DNA of 5,731 nt, taken from Pseudomonadota bacterium (GTDB taxonomy: Bacteria; Pseudomonadota; Alphaproteobacteria; Caulobacterales; Caulobacteraceae). The notes beneath the pieces were generated by a model. The model had not been told where the DNA came from, did no database searches, and worked only from the letters and a program-made list of their open reading frames with translations. The stretch is taken from positions 1 to 5,731 of the forward strand of contig JAEZHG010000065.1 in NCBI GenBank assembly GCA_023436945.1, read 5' to 3'. Below are positions 1 through 5,731 of this stretch, piece after piece. The position numbers and the translations under genes are program-made. Within the stretch, counting starts at the first letter, position 1, and the number at the start of each line of letters is the position of its first letter.

Positions 1-1938
1 CTGGAAGGCGCACCCGTAGTTGAGACAGAGGGTCGCAGTTTCCCTGTCGAGACCCGATATCTGGGCCGAAACCCGGTTGAGCGCTTCGAAGACGCCATGT
101 CGAAGGCCATTCTTCAGGCTTTGCATGAAGAAACCGGATCGATTCTCGCCTTTCTTCCGGGGCAGGGCGAAATCCATCGGACAATCCAGCGACTGAATGA
201 AAAACTGCGCGACCCTACGGTCAATGTGGTTGGTCTTTATGGGGCGATGGATAAGGCCGATCAGGATCGTGCGTTGGAGCCTGCGCCAGCTGGACGACGC
301 AAGGTGGTTCTGGCGACCTCGGTGGCAGAGACCAGTCTGACCATCAATGGCGTGCGTGTAGTGATCGACGGCGGCCTGTCGCGCGTACCGCGCTTTGAGC
401 CGTCCAGCGGATTGACGAGATTGGCCACCGTAAAGGTCAGCCGCTCGTCTGCTGAACAGCGCCATGGCCGTGCAGGCCGTGTCGAACCGGGTGTCTGCTA
501 TCGCTTGTGGGATGAAGAACAGACCCGAGGTCTGGTCCAACACCAGAAGCCGGAAATTCAGGAAGCCGACCTGACGGCCTTCGCGCTTGATCTTGCGCGC
601 TGGGGCGCAAAGAGCGCGGATGGATTGGCGCTGATGGATGTTCCACCCGCGGGGGCCTTTGCAGAGGCACGTAAGGTTCTGACGAACCTTGGCGCTCTGG
701 ATGCCAAGGGTGATCTGACGCGGCATGGACAGCGTCTGGCCAAGATGCCCCTTTCTCCACGGTTGGCACACATGGTCACCGTGGCCTCTGATCTGGGCAA
801 TGCGCTGGAAGGGGCCAAGCTTGCGGCCTTGCTGACCGAGCCGGGCCTTGGTGGCACAGCGATTGACGTTGAAGAGCGTTTCCGTGGTCTGTCGCGAGAT
901 CGTTCGCCACGTGCGCGTGATGCGATGAAGCTGGCCGAGCGCTGGGCGCGTGTGGCGGGCGGAGGAACGGGCGGCGAGGTCGATCACGGTCTGCTGCTTT
1001 GTGAAGCCTTTCCCGAACGCATCGCCCGCGCCAAGGGCAAGGCGGGTGAGTTCCTACTGGCGTCAGGGCGCGGCGCCATGGTGGATGCATCCGAACTGCT
1101 TTCGCGCGAGACATGGCTGGCGGTAGCCGAGCTAGGCGGCGGAGATGTCCGAGATCGTGTGCGATTGGCCGCACGTCTCGATTCGCAAACGCTTGAGACC
1201 GATCTGGCGCATCGTATCGAAACCGAAGACCGCATCGTCCGTGAGCCGTCAGGCCGCGTAGTGATGAAGCGCATCCGGCGGATCGGTGCTGTGGTTCTGG
1301 ATGAAAAGGTGCTGGGCGCGCCAGACCGCAAGATGATGACCAAGGCACTTCAGGACGAAGTCAGCCGCGATGGCATCGGCGCGATTAAATGGGGTGATGC
1401 GGCACAGGCTCTGCGTGACCGTTTGGCCTTTGCGCGCGAAATGGATGCGGCGTGGCCCGATGTATCTGACGAGGGACTGTTCAACAGCCGCGAGGACTGG
1501 CTGTGGCCATTGCTCGGGAGCGTGAACTCGGTGTCGGCAATTTCCGACCGCGATCTGGCTGATGCGCTTCGCAACCTGATACCGTGGGATTTGCAGCGTA
1601 AGCTGGACGAGCTCGCGCCAACACGTCTTGAGACGCCGCTGGGTTCCGCTGCCATTGATTATGGTGCCGAAGGCGGACCACGCGTGGAAATCCGCGTGCA
1701 GGAACTGTTTGGCCTGAAAACGCATCCGATGGTGGGGAATGGCCGTGTGCCGTTGACCTTGTCGCTGTTGTCTCCTGCGCGCCGTCCTGTTCAGGTCACT
1801 AAAGACCTTCCGGGGTTCTGGGCAGGGTCATGGGCGGCGGTACGCTCGGATATGCGGGGCCGCTACCCGCGCCATCCGTGGCCGGAAGATCCAGCCAATG
1901 CGACGGCTACAAATCGCGCCAAACCGCGAGGGACTTAA
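1..1938 (+). CDS. hrpB: ATP-dependent helicase HrpB, C-terminal part (5' end outside window)
   Basis: This is a DEAH-box (superfamily 2) nucleic-acid helicase of the HrpB family. HrpB proteins are cytoplasmic and their cellular role is poorly defined; homologues are proposed RNA helicases. The frame is open from base 1, and the residues before the first ATG at 97 (including PVETRYLGR) match HrpB, so that ATG is internal. Counting visible codons from base 1, motif IV is near 47-56 (ILAFLPGQGE), motif V at 104-125 (LATSVAETSLTINGVRVVIDGG region) and motif VI at 153-160 (QRHGRAGR, bases 457-480). A helicase-associated region follows, then the HrpB C-terminal domain from about 540, ending in the typical RYPRHPWPEDP (621-631). 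E. coli HrpB is about 809 residues, so roughly 165-175 residues with Walker A and the DEAH box lie upstream. No frameshift is seen in the visible part. The family call is firm; the cellular role is not. Confidence 0.95.
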   Translation: MEGAPVVETEGRSFPVETRYLGRNPVERFEDAMSKAILQALHEETGSILAFLPGQGEIHRTIQRLNEKLRDPTVNVVGLYGAMDKADQDRALEPAPAGRRKVVLATSVAETSLTINGVRVVIDGGLSRVPRFEPSSGLTRLATVKVSRSSAEQRHGRAGRVEPGVCYRLWDEEQTRGLVQHQKPEIQEADLTAFALDLARWGAKSADGLALMDVPPAGAFAEARKVLTNLGALDAKGDLTRHGQRLAKMPLSPRLAHMVTVASDLGNALEGAKLAALLTEPGLGGTAIDVEERFRGLSRDRSPRARDAMKLAERWARVAGGGTGGEVDHGLLLCEAFPERIARAKGKAGEFLLASGRGAMVDASELLSRETWLAVAELGGGDVRDRVRLAARLDSQTLETDLAHRIETEDRIVREPSGRVVMKRIRRIGAVVLDEKVLGAPDRKMMTKALQDEVSRDGIGAIKWGDAAQALRDRLAFAREMDAAWPDVSDEGLFNSREDWLWPLLGSVNSVSAISDRDLADALRNLIPWDLQRKLDELAPTRLETPLGSAAIDYGAEGGPRVEIRVQELFGLKTHPMVGNGRVPLTLSLLSPARRPVQVTKDLPGFWAGSWAAVRSDMRGRYPRHPWPEDPANATATNRAKPRGT

Positions 1939-1948
1939 AAAATTTCAG

Positions 1949-1969
1949 TAGCTTAGCTGGCTATTAGCT
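1949..1969 (+). repeat. Cluster of three TAGCT pentamers upstream of the transporter gene
   Basis: TAGCT occurs at 1949-1953, 1954-1958 and 1965-1969, so the second and third copies are 11 bases apart, about one helical turn. The cluster lies in the 85-base gap between hrpB and the transporter gene, 55 bases before the transporter start. It could be part of an operator or promoter region, but pentamer repeats can arise by chance and no regulator is encoded nearby. The pattern is seen directly; any function is inferred and weak. Confidence 0.25.
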
Positions 1970-2008
1970 TGACGCTCCATTGGTTTTTCTGGGAAGGAAT
2001 TGCTCAAC

Positions 2009-2015
2009 GGGAGGG
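2009..2015 (+). promoter_or_regulatory. Ribosome binding site for the MHS-type transporter
   Basis: GGGAGGG is a strong purine-rich Shine-Dalgarno-like sequence placed 8 bases before the ATG at 2024. It supports that ATG as the true start, and the protein beginning there has a short polar N-terminus leading into the first membrane helix, as expected for the family. Confidence 0.75.
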
Positions 2016-2023
2016 CATAGCCT

Positions 2024-3310
2024 ATGGTTGAGAGCAATAAGAAGCCTCAAAGCAACTCGAAGGCGAGAGTTCTTTTCGCCAGCCTGATTGGCACGACAAT
2101 CGAGTTCTACGACTTCTATATCTATGCGACGGCGGCAGTCCTCGTATTTCCGGCGCTGTTCTTCCCCGGAAGCGATCCGATGACGGCCATGCTGGCCTCG
2201 TTCGCGACCTTCTCGATTGCCTTCTTTGCGCGTCCGATTGGTGCGGTCGTCTTTGGTCACTTCGGTGACAAGGTGGGGCGCAAGGCGACGCTGGTGGCGG
2301 CGCTGATGACCATGGGCGGCTCGACTGTTCTGATCGGTTTGCTGCCAACCTATGCGCAGGTCGGCGTGCTGGGGCCGCTGCTGCTCGCGCTGTGCCGCTT
2401 TGGTCAGGGCCTGGGTTTGGGCGGTGAGTGGGGCGGTGCTGTCTTGCTGGCTACCGAGAATGCCCCTCCGGGCAAGAAGGCTTGGTACGGCATGTTCCCG
2501 CAGCTGGGCGCGCCGATTGGCATCATTCTCTCAACCACCAGCTTCATCGCACTGGGCTATTTTCTGAGCGAGGCAGATTTCATGGCGTGGGGTTGGCGTG
2601 TGCCGTTTATCGCCAGTGCTGTTCTGGTGGTTGTCGGTCTGTGGATGCGTCTGAAAATCCACGAGACGCCCGACTTCCAAAAGGCCATCGACAAGAAGGA
2701 GCGCGTAAAGGCTCCTGTCGTCACCCTGTTTGCGAACCACAAATATGCGCTTCTGACGGGTACGCTGGCGGGTCTGGCGACCTTTGTGCTGTTCTATCTG
2801 ATGACGGTATTTGCGCTGGGCTGGGGCACGACCTCGATGGGCTACAGCCGCGAGCAGTTCCTGCCGATCCAGCTTCTGGGCGTGCTGTTCTTTGGTCTGC
2901 TCATTCCGGTCACCGCTCTGGCTGCCGATAAATGGGGGCAGGGCCGCACCCTGATGGTGACCAGCGTGGGTATCGCCCTGTTTGGTCTGTTGATCCCAGT
3001 GCTGTTTGACGGCGGTCTGGTCGGGATCACGGCCTTCTTCATCATTGGCTTTGCGCTGATGGGCTGCACCTATGGTCCTATCGGCGCGGCTCTGGCCCGA
3101 CCGTTCCCGACGGCAGTCCGCTATACGGGTGCGTCCATGACCTTCAACATGGCCAGTATCTTGGGGGCCTCGCTCGCGCCGTTTATCGCGACGTGGCTGG
3201 CAACGCGATTTGGACTGATCGCGGTGGGCATCTATCTGGCCGTTGCGGCGATACTGACCATCGTGGCGCTGCTGGGTATGGGGCGGATAAAAACAGAGGG
3301 GGAGGCGTAA
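2024..3310 (+). CDS. MFS transporter, metabolite:H+ symporter (MHS) type
   Basis: This is a 428-residue inner-membrane secondary transporter of the major facilitator superfamily. It resembles the MHS group (KgtP, ProP and ShiA relatives), which import organic acids, betaines or similar small metabolites with protons. After a polar N-terminus, helix 1 begins near residue 17 with the group-typical GTTIEFYDFYIY (23-34). The loop between helices 2 and 3 carries the MFS signature GHFGDKVGRK (78-87). R125 begins the glycine-rich RFGQGLGLGGEWGGA of helix 4. A charged central loop at about 210-236 separates the two six-helix halves, and the second half has a degenerate copy of the loop motif (ADKWGQGR, 301-308). 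The segment FPTAVRYTGASMTFNMASILG (361-381) is also typical of MHS proteins. The length is normal for the group and the gene is intact. Substrate cannot be read from the sequence, and neighbouring genes give no hint. It probably has its own promoter, as it lies 85 bases after hrpB and ends in a terminator. Confidence 0.9.
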   Translation: MVESNKKPQSNSKARVLFASLIGTTIEFYDFYIYATAAVLVFPALFFPGSDPMTAMLASFATFSIAFFARPIGAVVFGHFGDKVGRKATLVAALMTMGGSTVLIGLLPTYAQVGVLGPLLLALCRFGQGLGLGGEWGGAVLLATENAPPGKKAWYGMFPQLGAPIGIILSTTSFIALGYFLSEADFMAWGWRVPFIASAVLVVVGLWMRLKIHETPDFQKAIDKKERVKAPVVTLFANHKYALLTGTLAGLATFVLFYLMTVFALGWGTTSMGYSREQFLPIQLLGVLFFGLLIPVTALAADKWGQGRTLMVTSVGIALFGLLIPVLFDGGLVGITAFFIIGFALMGCTYGPIGAALARPFPTAVRYTGASMTFNMASILGASLAPFIATWLATRFGLIAVGIYLAVAAILTIVALLGMGRIKTEGEA

Positions 3311-3324
3311 AGCCTCCCCCTTTT
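3298..3324. terminator. Likely bidirectional intrinsic terminator between convergent genes
   Basis: GGGGGAGGC (3298-3306) and GCCTCCCCC (3312-3320) form a perfect 9-base-pair GC-rich stem around a 5-base loop. On the + strand TTTT follows (3321-3324), giving a standard rho-independent terminator for the transporter gene. On the - strand the same hairpin is followed by TCTGTTTTTA (complement of 3288-3297), a slightly interrupted T run that could end the methyltransferase unit. The left arm lies inside the coding sequence for the last residues of the transporter, and the TAA stop (3308-3310) is in the loop. Termination on the + strand is well supported; in the reverse direction it is likely but weaker. 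Confidence 0.85.
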
Positions 3325-3346
3325 CATTTCCAGCGATGCGCTTGTC

Positions 3347-4159
3347 TTAAAGGCCCGAGCCGTAGGCCGCGTCGGTCACCGAATAGACCATGATGCCCGT
3401 CGCGACCGCGAGGTTCAGGCTGTCGGCGCGTCCGCGCATCGGGATCTTGACGTTCACGTCACAGGTGGCGGCCAGTTCATCGGTCAGGCCGGCCTGTTCG
3501 TTACCCATCAGGATGATGGCCGGATGCTGGACGGGGCTGTCGCGATAGCCGTGGGTGGCATCAAGGCGCGTGCCGATCACGCTGCCCGGCCATTTCTTGC
3601 GCCACGCCACGAAGTCTTCGCGGCTGGTCTTTGTGATCGAGACGGCAAACACCGAACCCATGGTCGCGCGCACGGCCTCGACCGAGAACGGGTCAACACA
3701 GTCGCCGATCAGGATCACACCACCGCAGCCAGCGCTGTCAGCCGTGCGGATAATGGTGCCGAGGTTGCCTGGATCGCGCACCTGTTCCAGCGCCACCCAA
3801 ACGGGCTTGGCATTCGGCTTGATGTCGTTCAGTGGCGTGAACACCTGCTCGAACACGCCCAGCACGGTCTGCGGATTGTCGCGGCGGCTGATCTTTTCGA
3901 GGATGGCGTGGGTGACGGTGATGATCTGGCCGCCAGCCTTGCGGGTTTCTTCCTTGGCGCGGTCGAGGATGGCGTGCGGGCGGGCGTCTTGGCCCACCAG
4001 CAGCATCTTGGGTGCGCGGCCCTGATCCAGAGCTTCGCCGATGAACTTCAGACCCTCAGCCAGAAAACGGCCCGTCGCCTCGCGTTCCTTGCGCATGTGC
4101 AGGGCACGGACGGCCTTGACCGTATCATTGGTCAGGGAGGTGATCAGATGCTCGCTCAT
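3347..4159 (-). CDS. TrmH/SpoU-family RNA 2'-O-methyltransferase
   Basis: This 270-residue protein is a SPOUT-class (trefoil-knot) enzyme predicted to transfer a methyl group from S-adenosylmethionine to a ribose 2'-OH in rRNA or tRNA. The N-terminal part (about 30-103) looks like the SpoU substrate-binding domain. The catalytic domain has all three family motifs: motif 1 around 125-142 (NLGTIIRTA, with N132 and the conserved R138), motif 2 at 217-225 (LMGNEQAGL, with N220 and E221) and motif 3 at 238-252 (IPMRGRADSLNLAVA, with S247 and N249). The ATG overlaps the TAA of the upstream methyltransferase gene by one base, and a GGAG lies 9 bases before it, which fixes the start. The gene ends 36 bases from the convergent transporter stop codon. 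It could be RlmB-like, TsnR-like or tRNA-specific; the target nucleotide cannot be told from sequence, so no symbol is given. Confidence 0.92.
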   Translation of the reverse strand: MSEHLITSLTNDTVKAVRALHMRKEREATGRFLAEGLKFIGEALDQGRAPKMLLVGQDARPHAILDRAKEETRKAGGQIITVTHAILEKISRRDNPQTVLGVFEQVFTPLNDIKPNAKPVWVALEQVRDPGNLGTIIRTADSAGCGGVILIGDCVDPFSVEAVRATMGSVFAVSITKTSREDFVAWRKKWPGSVIGTRLDATHGYRDSPVQHPAIILMGNEQAGLTDELAATCDVNVKIPMRGRADSLNLAVATGIMVYSVTDAAYGSGL

Positions 4160-4161
4160 TA
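4157..4161 (-). promoter_or_regulatory. TAATG stop/start overlap between the two methyltransferase genes
   Basis: Read on the - strand, these bases are TAATG: the TAA ends the COG1092-type gene and the ATG starts the TrmH-family gene, sharing one A. Such overlaps commonly allow ribosomes ending one gene to restart on the next, so the two proteins are probably made together. The overlap is visible; coupling is inferred. Confidence 0.8.
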
Positions 4162-5058
4162 CACGTTGCTCCAGCGGGCAAAGAAGCTGAGGCCGATGGA
4201 ACGGGCGTCTTTACCGTCTTCAGACAGGGCCAGTTCGCCCCAGTCGATGCGGCCGCCACGGTCGTGGGTGGCCTCTGCCATCATGTGCGCCAGCGACAGG
4301 CCCGAGATGCGGGCGGCATAGGCATTCAGCAGCAGGAAGGAGGCATCGTCCGACAGCAGGGCGGCGCAGTCCTTCAGTAGCTCCGGCATGTCCTCGAACA
4401 GACGCCAGACCTCGCCGTTGGCGCCGCGACCGTATTTCGGCGGGTCAAGGATGATGCCGTCGTATTTGTTGCCGCGACGAACCTCGCGGGCGACGAATTT
4501 ACGGGCGTCCTCGACCAGCCAGCGGATCGGGCGGTCGGACAGGCCTGACAGCTCGGCGTTCTCGCGGGCATAGTTGACCGACTTCTTGGATGCATCGACG
4601 TGGGTCACATGCGCGCCCGCCGCTGAACAGGCCAAGGTGGCCACGCCGGTGTAGCCGAACAGGTTCAGGATTTTGGGCTCTTTCAGGGTGCGGATACGCG
4701 CATCCAGCCATTCCCAGTTCGCCGCCTGTTCGGGGAAGAAAGCGAGGTGGCGGAACGGGGTAAAACGCCCCATGAACCGCACATCCTTCCATTTCAGCGG
4801 AAAGGCGTCGATTGGTCCATGCGCGTCGAAACGCCAGCGGCCGGAATCCTCTTCCTCCTGCTGGGGATCAAACATGGCATTGGCCTGTTCGAACTTCTTT
4901 TCGTCCTTGGCCGACCAGAAGCACTGGGGCTCGGGGCGCACGACCGTGTAACGGCCATAGCGTTCAAGCTTGCGACCGTTGCCGCTGTCGATAAGCGCGT
5001 AATCCGACCAGCCTCGGGTGACGAGGGTTTCGGGAGTAGGGGAGAGAACCGGAGCCAT
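4159..5058 (-). CDS. Class I SAM-dependent methyltransferase, COG1092 (RlmI-like) family, predicted rRNA target
   Basis: This 299-residue protein is a cytoplasmic Rossmann-fold methyltransferase related to RlmI and RlmK/L, which make 5-methylcytosine or 2-methylguanine in 23S rRNA. The SAM-binding motif I is at 130-138 (ILNLFGYTG), followed by the acidic residue D155 (VDAS) expected to hold the SAM ribose. D184 (EDARKF) is in the adenine-contacting region, and motif IV is DPPKYGRG at 205-212. The conserved FRHLAFFPEQ lies at 102-111. E. coli RlmI is about 396 residues with an N-terminal PUA domain; here only about 90-100 residues precede the conserved region and I see no clear PUA domain. The length and N-terminus (GWSDYALIDSG, 16-26) resemble what I recall of alphaproteobacterial members, so this is probably a natural variant and not a truncation. 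The start is 18 bases after the glycosyltransferase stop and lacks a good adjacent Shine-Dalgarno sequence. Family is firm; the modified base is unknown. Confidence 0.88.
   Translation of the reverse strand: MAPVLSPTPETLVTRGWSDYALIDSGNGRKLERYGRYTVVRPEPQCFWSAKDEKKFEQANAMFDPQQEEEDSGRWRFDAHGPIDAFPLKWKDVRFMGRFTPFRHLAFFPEQAANWEWLDARIRTLKEPKILNLFGYTGVATLACSAAGAHVTHVDASKKSVNYARENAELSGLSDRPIRWLVEDARKFVAREVRRGNKYDGIILDPPKYGRGANGEVWRLFEDMPELLKDCAALLSDDASFLLLNAYAARISGLSLAHMMAEATHDRGGRIDWGELALSEDGKDARSIGLSFFARWSNV
4169..4172 (-). promoter_or_regulatory. Ribosome binding site for the TrmH-family gene
   Basis: On the - strand these bases read GGAG, 9 bases before the ATG at 4159. The site lies within the final codons of the upstream methyltransferase gene, so the TrmH-family gene can bind ribosomes directly as well as by restart at the TAATG overlap. 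Confidence 0.6.
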
Positions 5059-5062
5059 GATC

Positions 5063-5076
5063 CGGCTGATAAGCCG
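5063..5076 (-). other. Small hairpin in the 18-base gap before the COG1092-type gene
   Basis: On the - strand CGGCT and AGCCG enclose a four-base TATC loop, giving a 5-base-pair stem that begins right after the glycosyltransferase TAA and ends 4 bases before the next ATG. No T run follows, so it is not a standard terminator. It may affect translation start at the ATG or RNA stability. The stem is visible; the role is inferred and a stem this short may be chance. Confidence 0.4.
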
Positions 5077-5731
5077 TTAGGCGGCCTCTCGTCCAGCGTT
5101 GGCAGACGAATAGCTTGGTGCGGTGACCTGAGTAAGCATATCCGTCACGGGAATATCAGGCATGTGCGGGGTCTTGTCCCAAGCATAGGGTTGGGTGACC
5201 AGCCGCCACAGGGCATGCACAAAACCTAGTCCCAACAGGCACCAATAGAATATCGCGACGCCCATATCCTTGAGGTTATAGCGCAGGCCGACTCTGCGGC
5301 ATCCGATCCAGCAAGTCAGCCAAGCCGCAGAGAACCCGATCACGATGACGCCGGAGATTGCCGGGCTGGTTGTCGGCCATTGGCCCGAGAACAGCATCAG
5401 CAAACTGCCGGCTATAAGACTGGCCAAGGCATAGGGATGGATGCAGGCCGTCATGACACCGGCCAGAATGGTCGAAACTAGTGAGACAGTGCCGCCCACT
5501 CCTATACCGGGTTTGAAGCTATGGACGGCCAGCGTCTGTAGATGGCCTTTAATCCATCGTGTTCGCTGGGGAAGCCAGAGCCTTAGATTACCAGGCGGAG
5601 TTTCATAGGTGGGAGAGGTCAGCACATCCTGCGTCCCCCCCTGACGCCAGAGACGAAAACCCAGATCGGCGTCCTCTGTAACATTATGGATGTCCCAGCC
5701 GTGGATTTCCCTGAGGCGATCCGTGCGGAAG
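5077..5731 (-). CDS. Membrane-bound family 2 glycosyltransferase, C-terminal part (5' end outside window)
   Basis: This is a processive-type GT2 enzyme that would transfer sugars from nucleotide-sugar donors at the inner membrane, as in polysaccharide synthases of the cellulose/glucan synthase-like group. The frame is open to the right edge, so the 217 visible residues are a C-terminal part. In visible numbering, TED is at 18-20 (bases 5671-5679), containing the usual catalytic-base aspartate, and QRTRW is at 55-59 (bases 5554-5568), the acceptor/product-binding motif. About four hydrophobic segments follow (about 76-97, 99-114, 124-144, 156-176), then the family-typical PYAWDKTPH (181-189) and a polar tail. 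A GTG at 5625 could be mistaken for a start but lies between the two catalytic motifs. The donor-binding region is off the window. The gene is first of the visible - strand unit. The product polymer cannot be told. Confidence 0.88.
   Translation of the reverse strand, partial: FRTDRLREIHGWDIHNVTEDADLGFRLWRQGGTQDVLTSPTYETPPGNLRLWLPQRTRWIKGHLQTLAVHSFKPGIGVGGTVSLVSTILAGVMTACIHPYALASLIAGSLLMLFSGQWPTTSPAISGVIVIGFSAAWLTCWIGCRRVGLRYNLKDMGVAIFYWCLLGLGFVHALWRLVTQPYAWDKTPHMPDIPVTDMLTQVTAPSYSSANAGREAA

Noticed and set aside
97..99. ATG at 97 as the start of hrpB
   Set aside because: The frame continues upstream to base 1 with residues conserved in HrpB, so this ATG codes for an internal methionine.
776..1348. 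Open frame on the - strand opposite hrpB (190 codons), with several others in the same region
   Set aside because: All lie within a clearly coding hrpB region, are rich in R, P, S and H, have no recognisable domains, and fit chance open frames in GC-rich DNA.
1939..1968. Terminator for hrpB after its stop codon
   Set aside because: Only a 4-base-pair stem (TAGC 1949-1952 with GCTA 1960-1963) can be drawn, with no T run after it.
1969..2000. Possible sigma-70-type promoter starting with TTGACG at 1969-1974
   Set aside because: No acceptable -10 box lies 16-18 bases downstream; the region reads GGGAAGGAAT. It is mentioned only with the repeat cluster and not called as a promoter.
2428..2931. 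Open frame on the + strand inside the transporter gene in another frame (167 codons)
   Set aside because: It is wholly inside the MHS-type transporter, whose own frame shows continuous family motifs; the alternative translation has no membrane pattern or known motif.
3524..4321. Long open frame on the + strand opposite the two methyltransferase genes (265 codons)
   Set aside because: It lies antisense to the TrmH-family gene and runs into the COG1092-type gene. Its translation resembles no family I know and is rich in A, R, D and G, as expected from antisense reading of GC-rich coding DNA.
4747..5229. Open frame on the + strand across the start of the COG1092-type gene and the end of the glycosyltransferase gene (160 codons)
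   Set aside because: It is antisense to two well-supported genes and shows no recognisable domain.

Overview
The window looks like an ordinary stretch of GC-rich chromosome (about 60% GC by eye) from an alphaproteobacterium. The best clue is the 299-residue COG1092-type methyltransferase, which resembles a form I associate with alphaproteobacteria. The conserved HrpB helicase and the MHS-type transporter fit but do not narrow this. I cannot name a genus with confidence; Caulobacterales or Sphingomonadales would be plausible guesses. I see no RNA gene, CRISPR array, insertion sequence, phage gene, attachment site or origin.

The left half is read on the + strand. Positions 1-1938 hold the C-terminal 645 residues of the DEAH-box helicase HrpB, whose first RecA-like domain lies outside the window. 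After an 85-base gap containing a short repeat cluster and a good ribosome binding site comes a complete major-facilitator transporter of the metabolite:H+ symporter type (2024-3310). A strong hairpin followed by a T run overlaps the end of that gene.

The right half is read on the - strand and converges on the transporter gene. In transcription order it has a membrane-bound family 2 glycosyltransferase (cut by the right edge, ending at 5077), a COG1092-type SAM-dependent methyltransferase (5058-4159) and a TrmH/SpoU-family RNA 2'-O-methyltransferase (4159-3347). The gaps are 18 bases and then a one-base stop/start overlap, so the three are probably one transcription unit. The two convergent units share the hairpin at 3298-3320, which has T-rich sequence downstream on both strands.

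The two methyltransferases plausibly both act on RNA, and their overlap suggests linked translation. The glycosyltransferase has no obvious functional tie to them. The helicase and transporter appear unrelated to each other. I found no convincing undescribed system. The points worth a second look are small: the terminator built into the transporter's last codons, the TAATG junction, the hairpin in the 18-base gap, and the absence of a recognisable PUA domain in the COG1092 protein.
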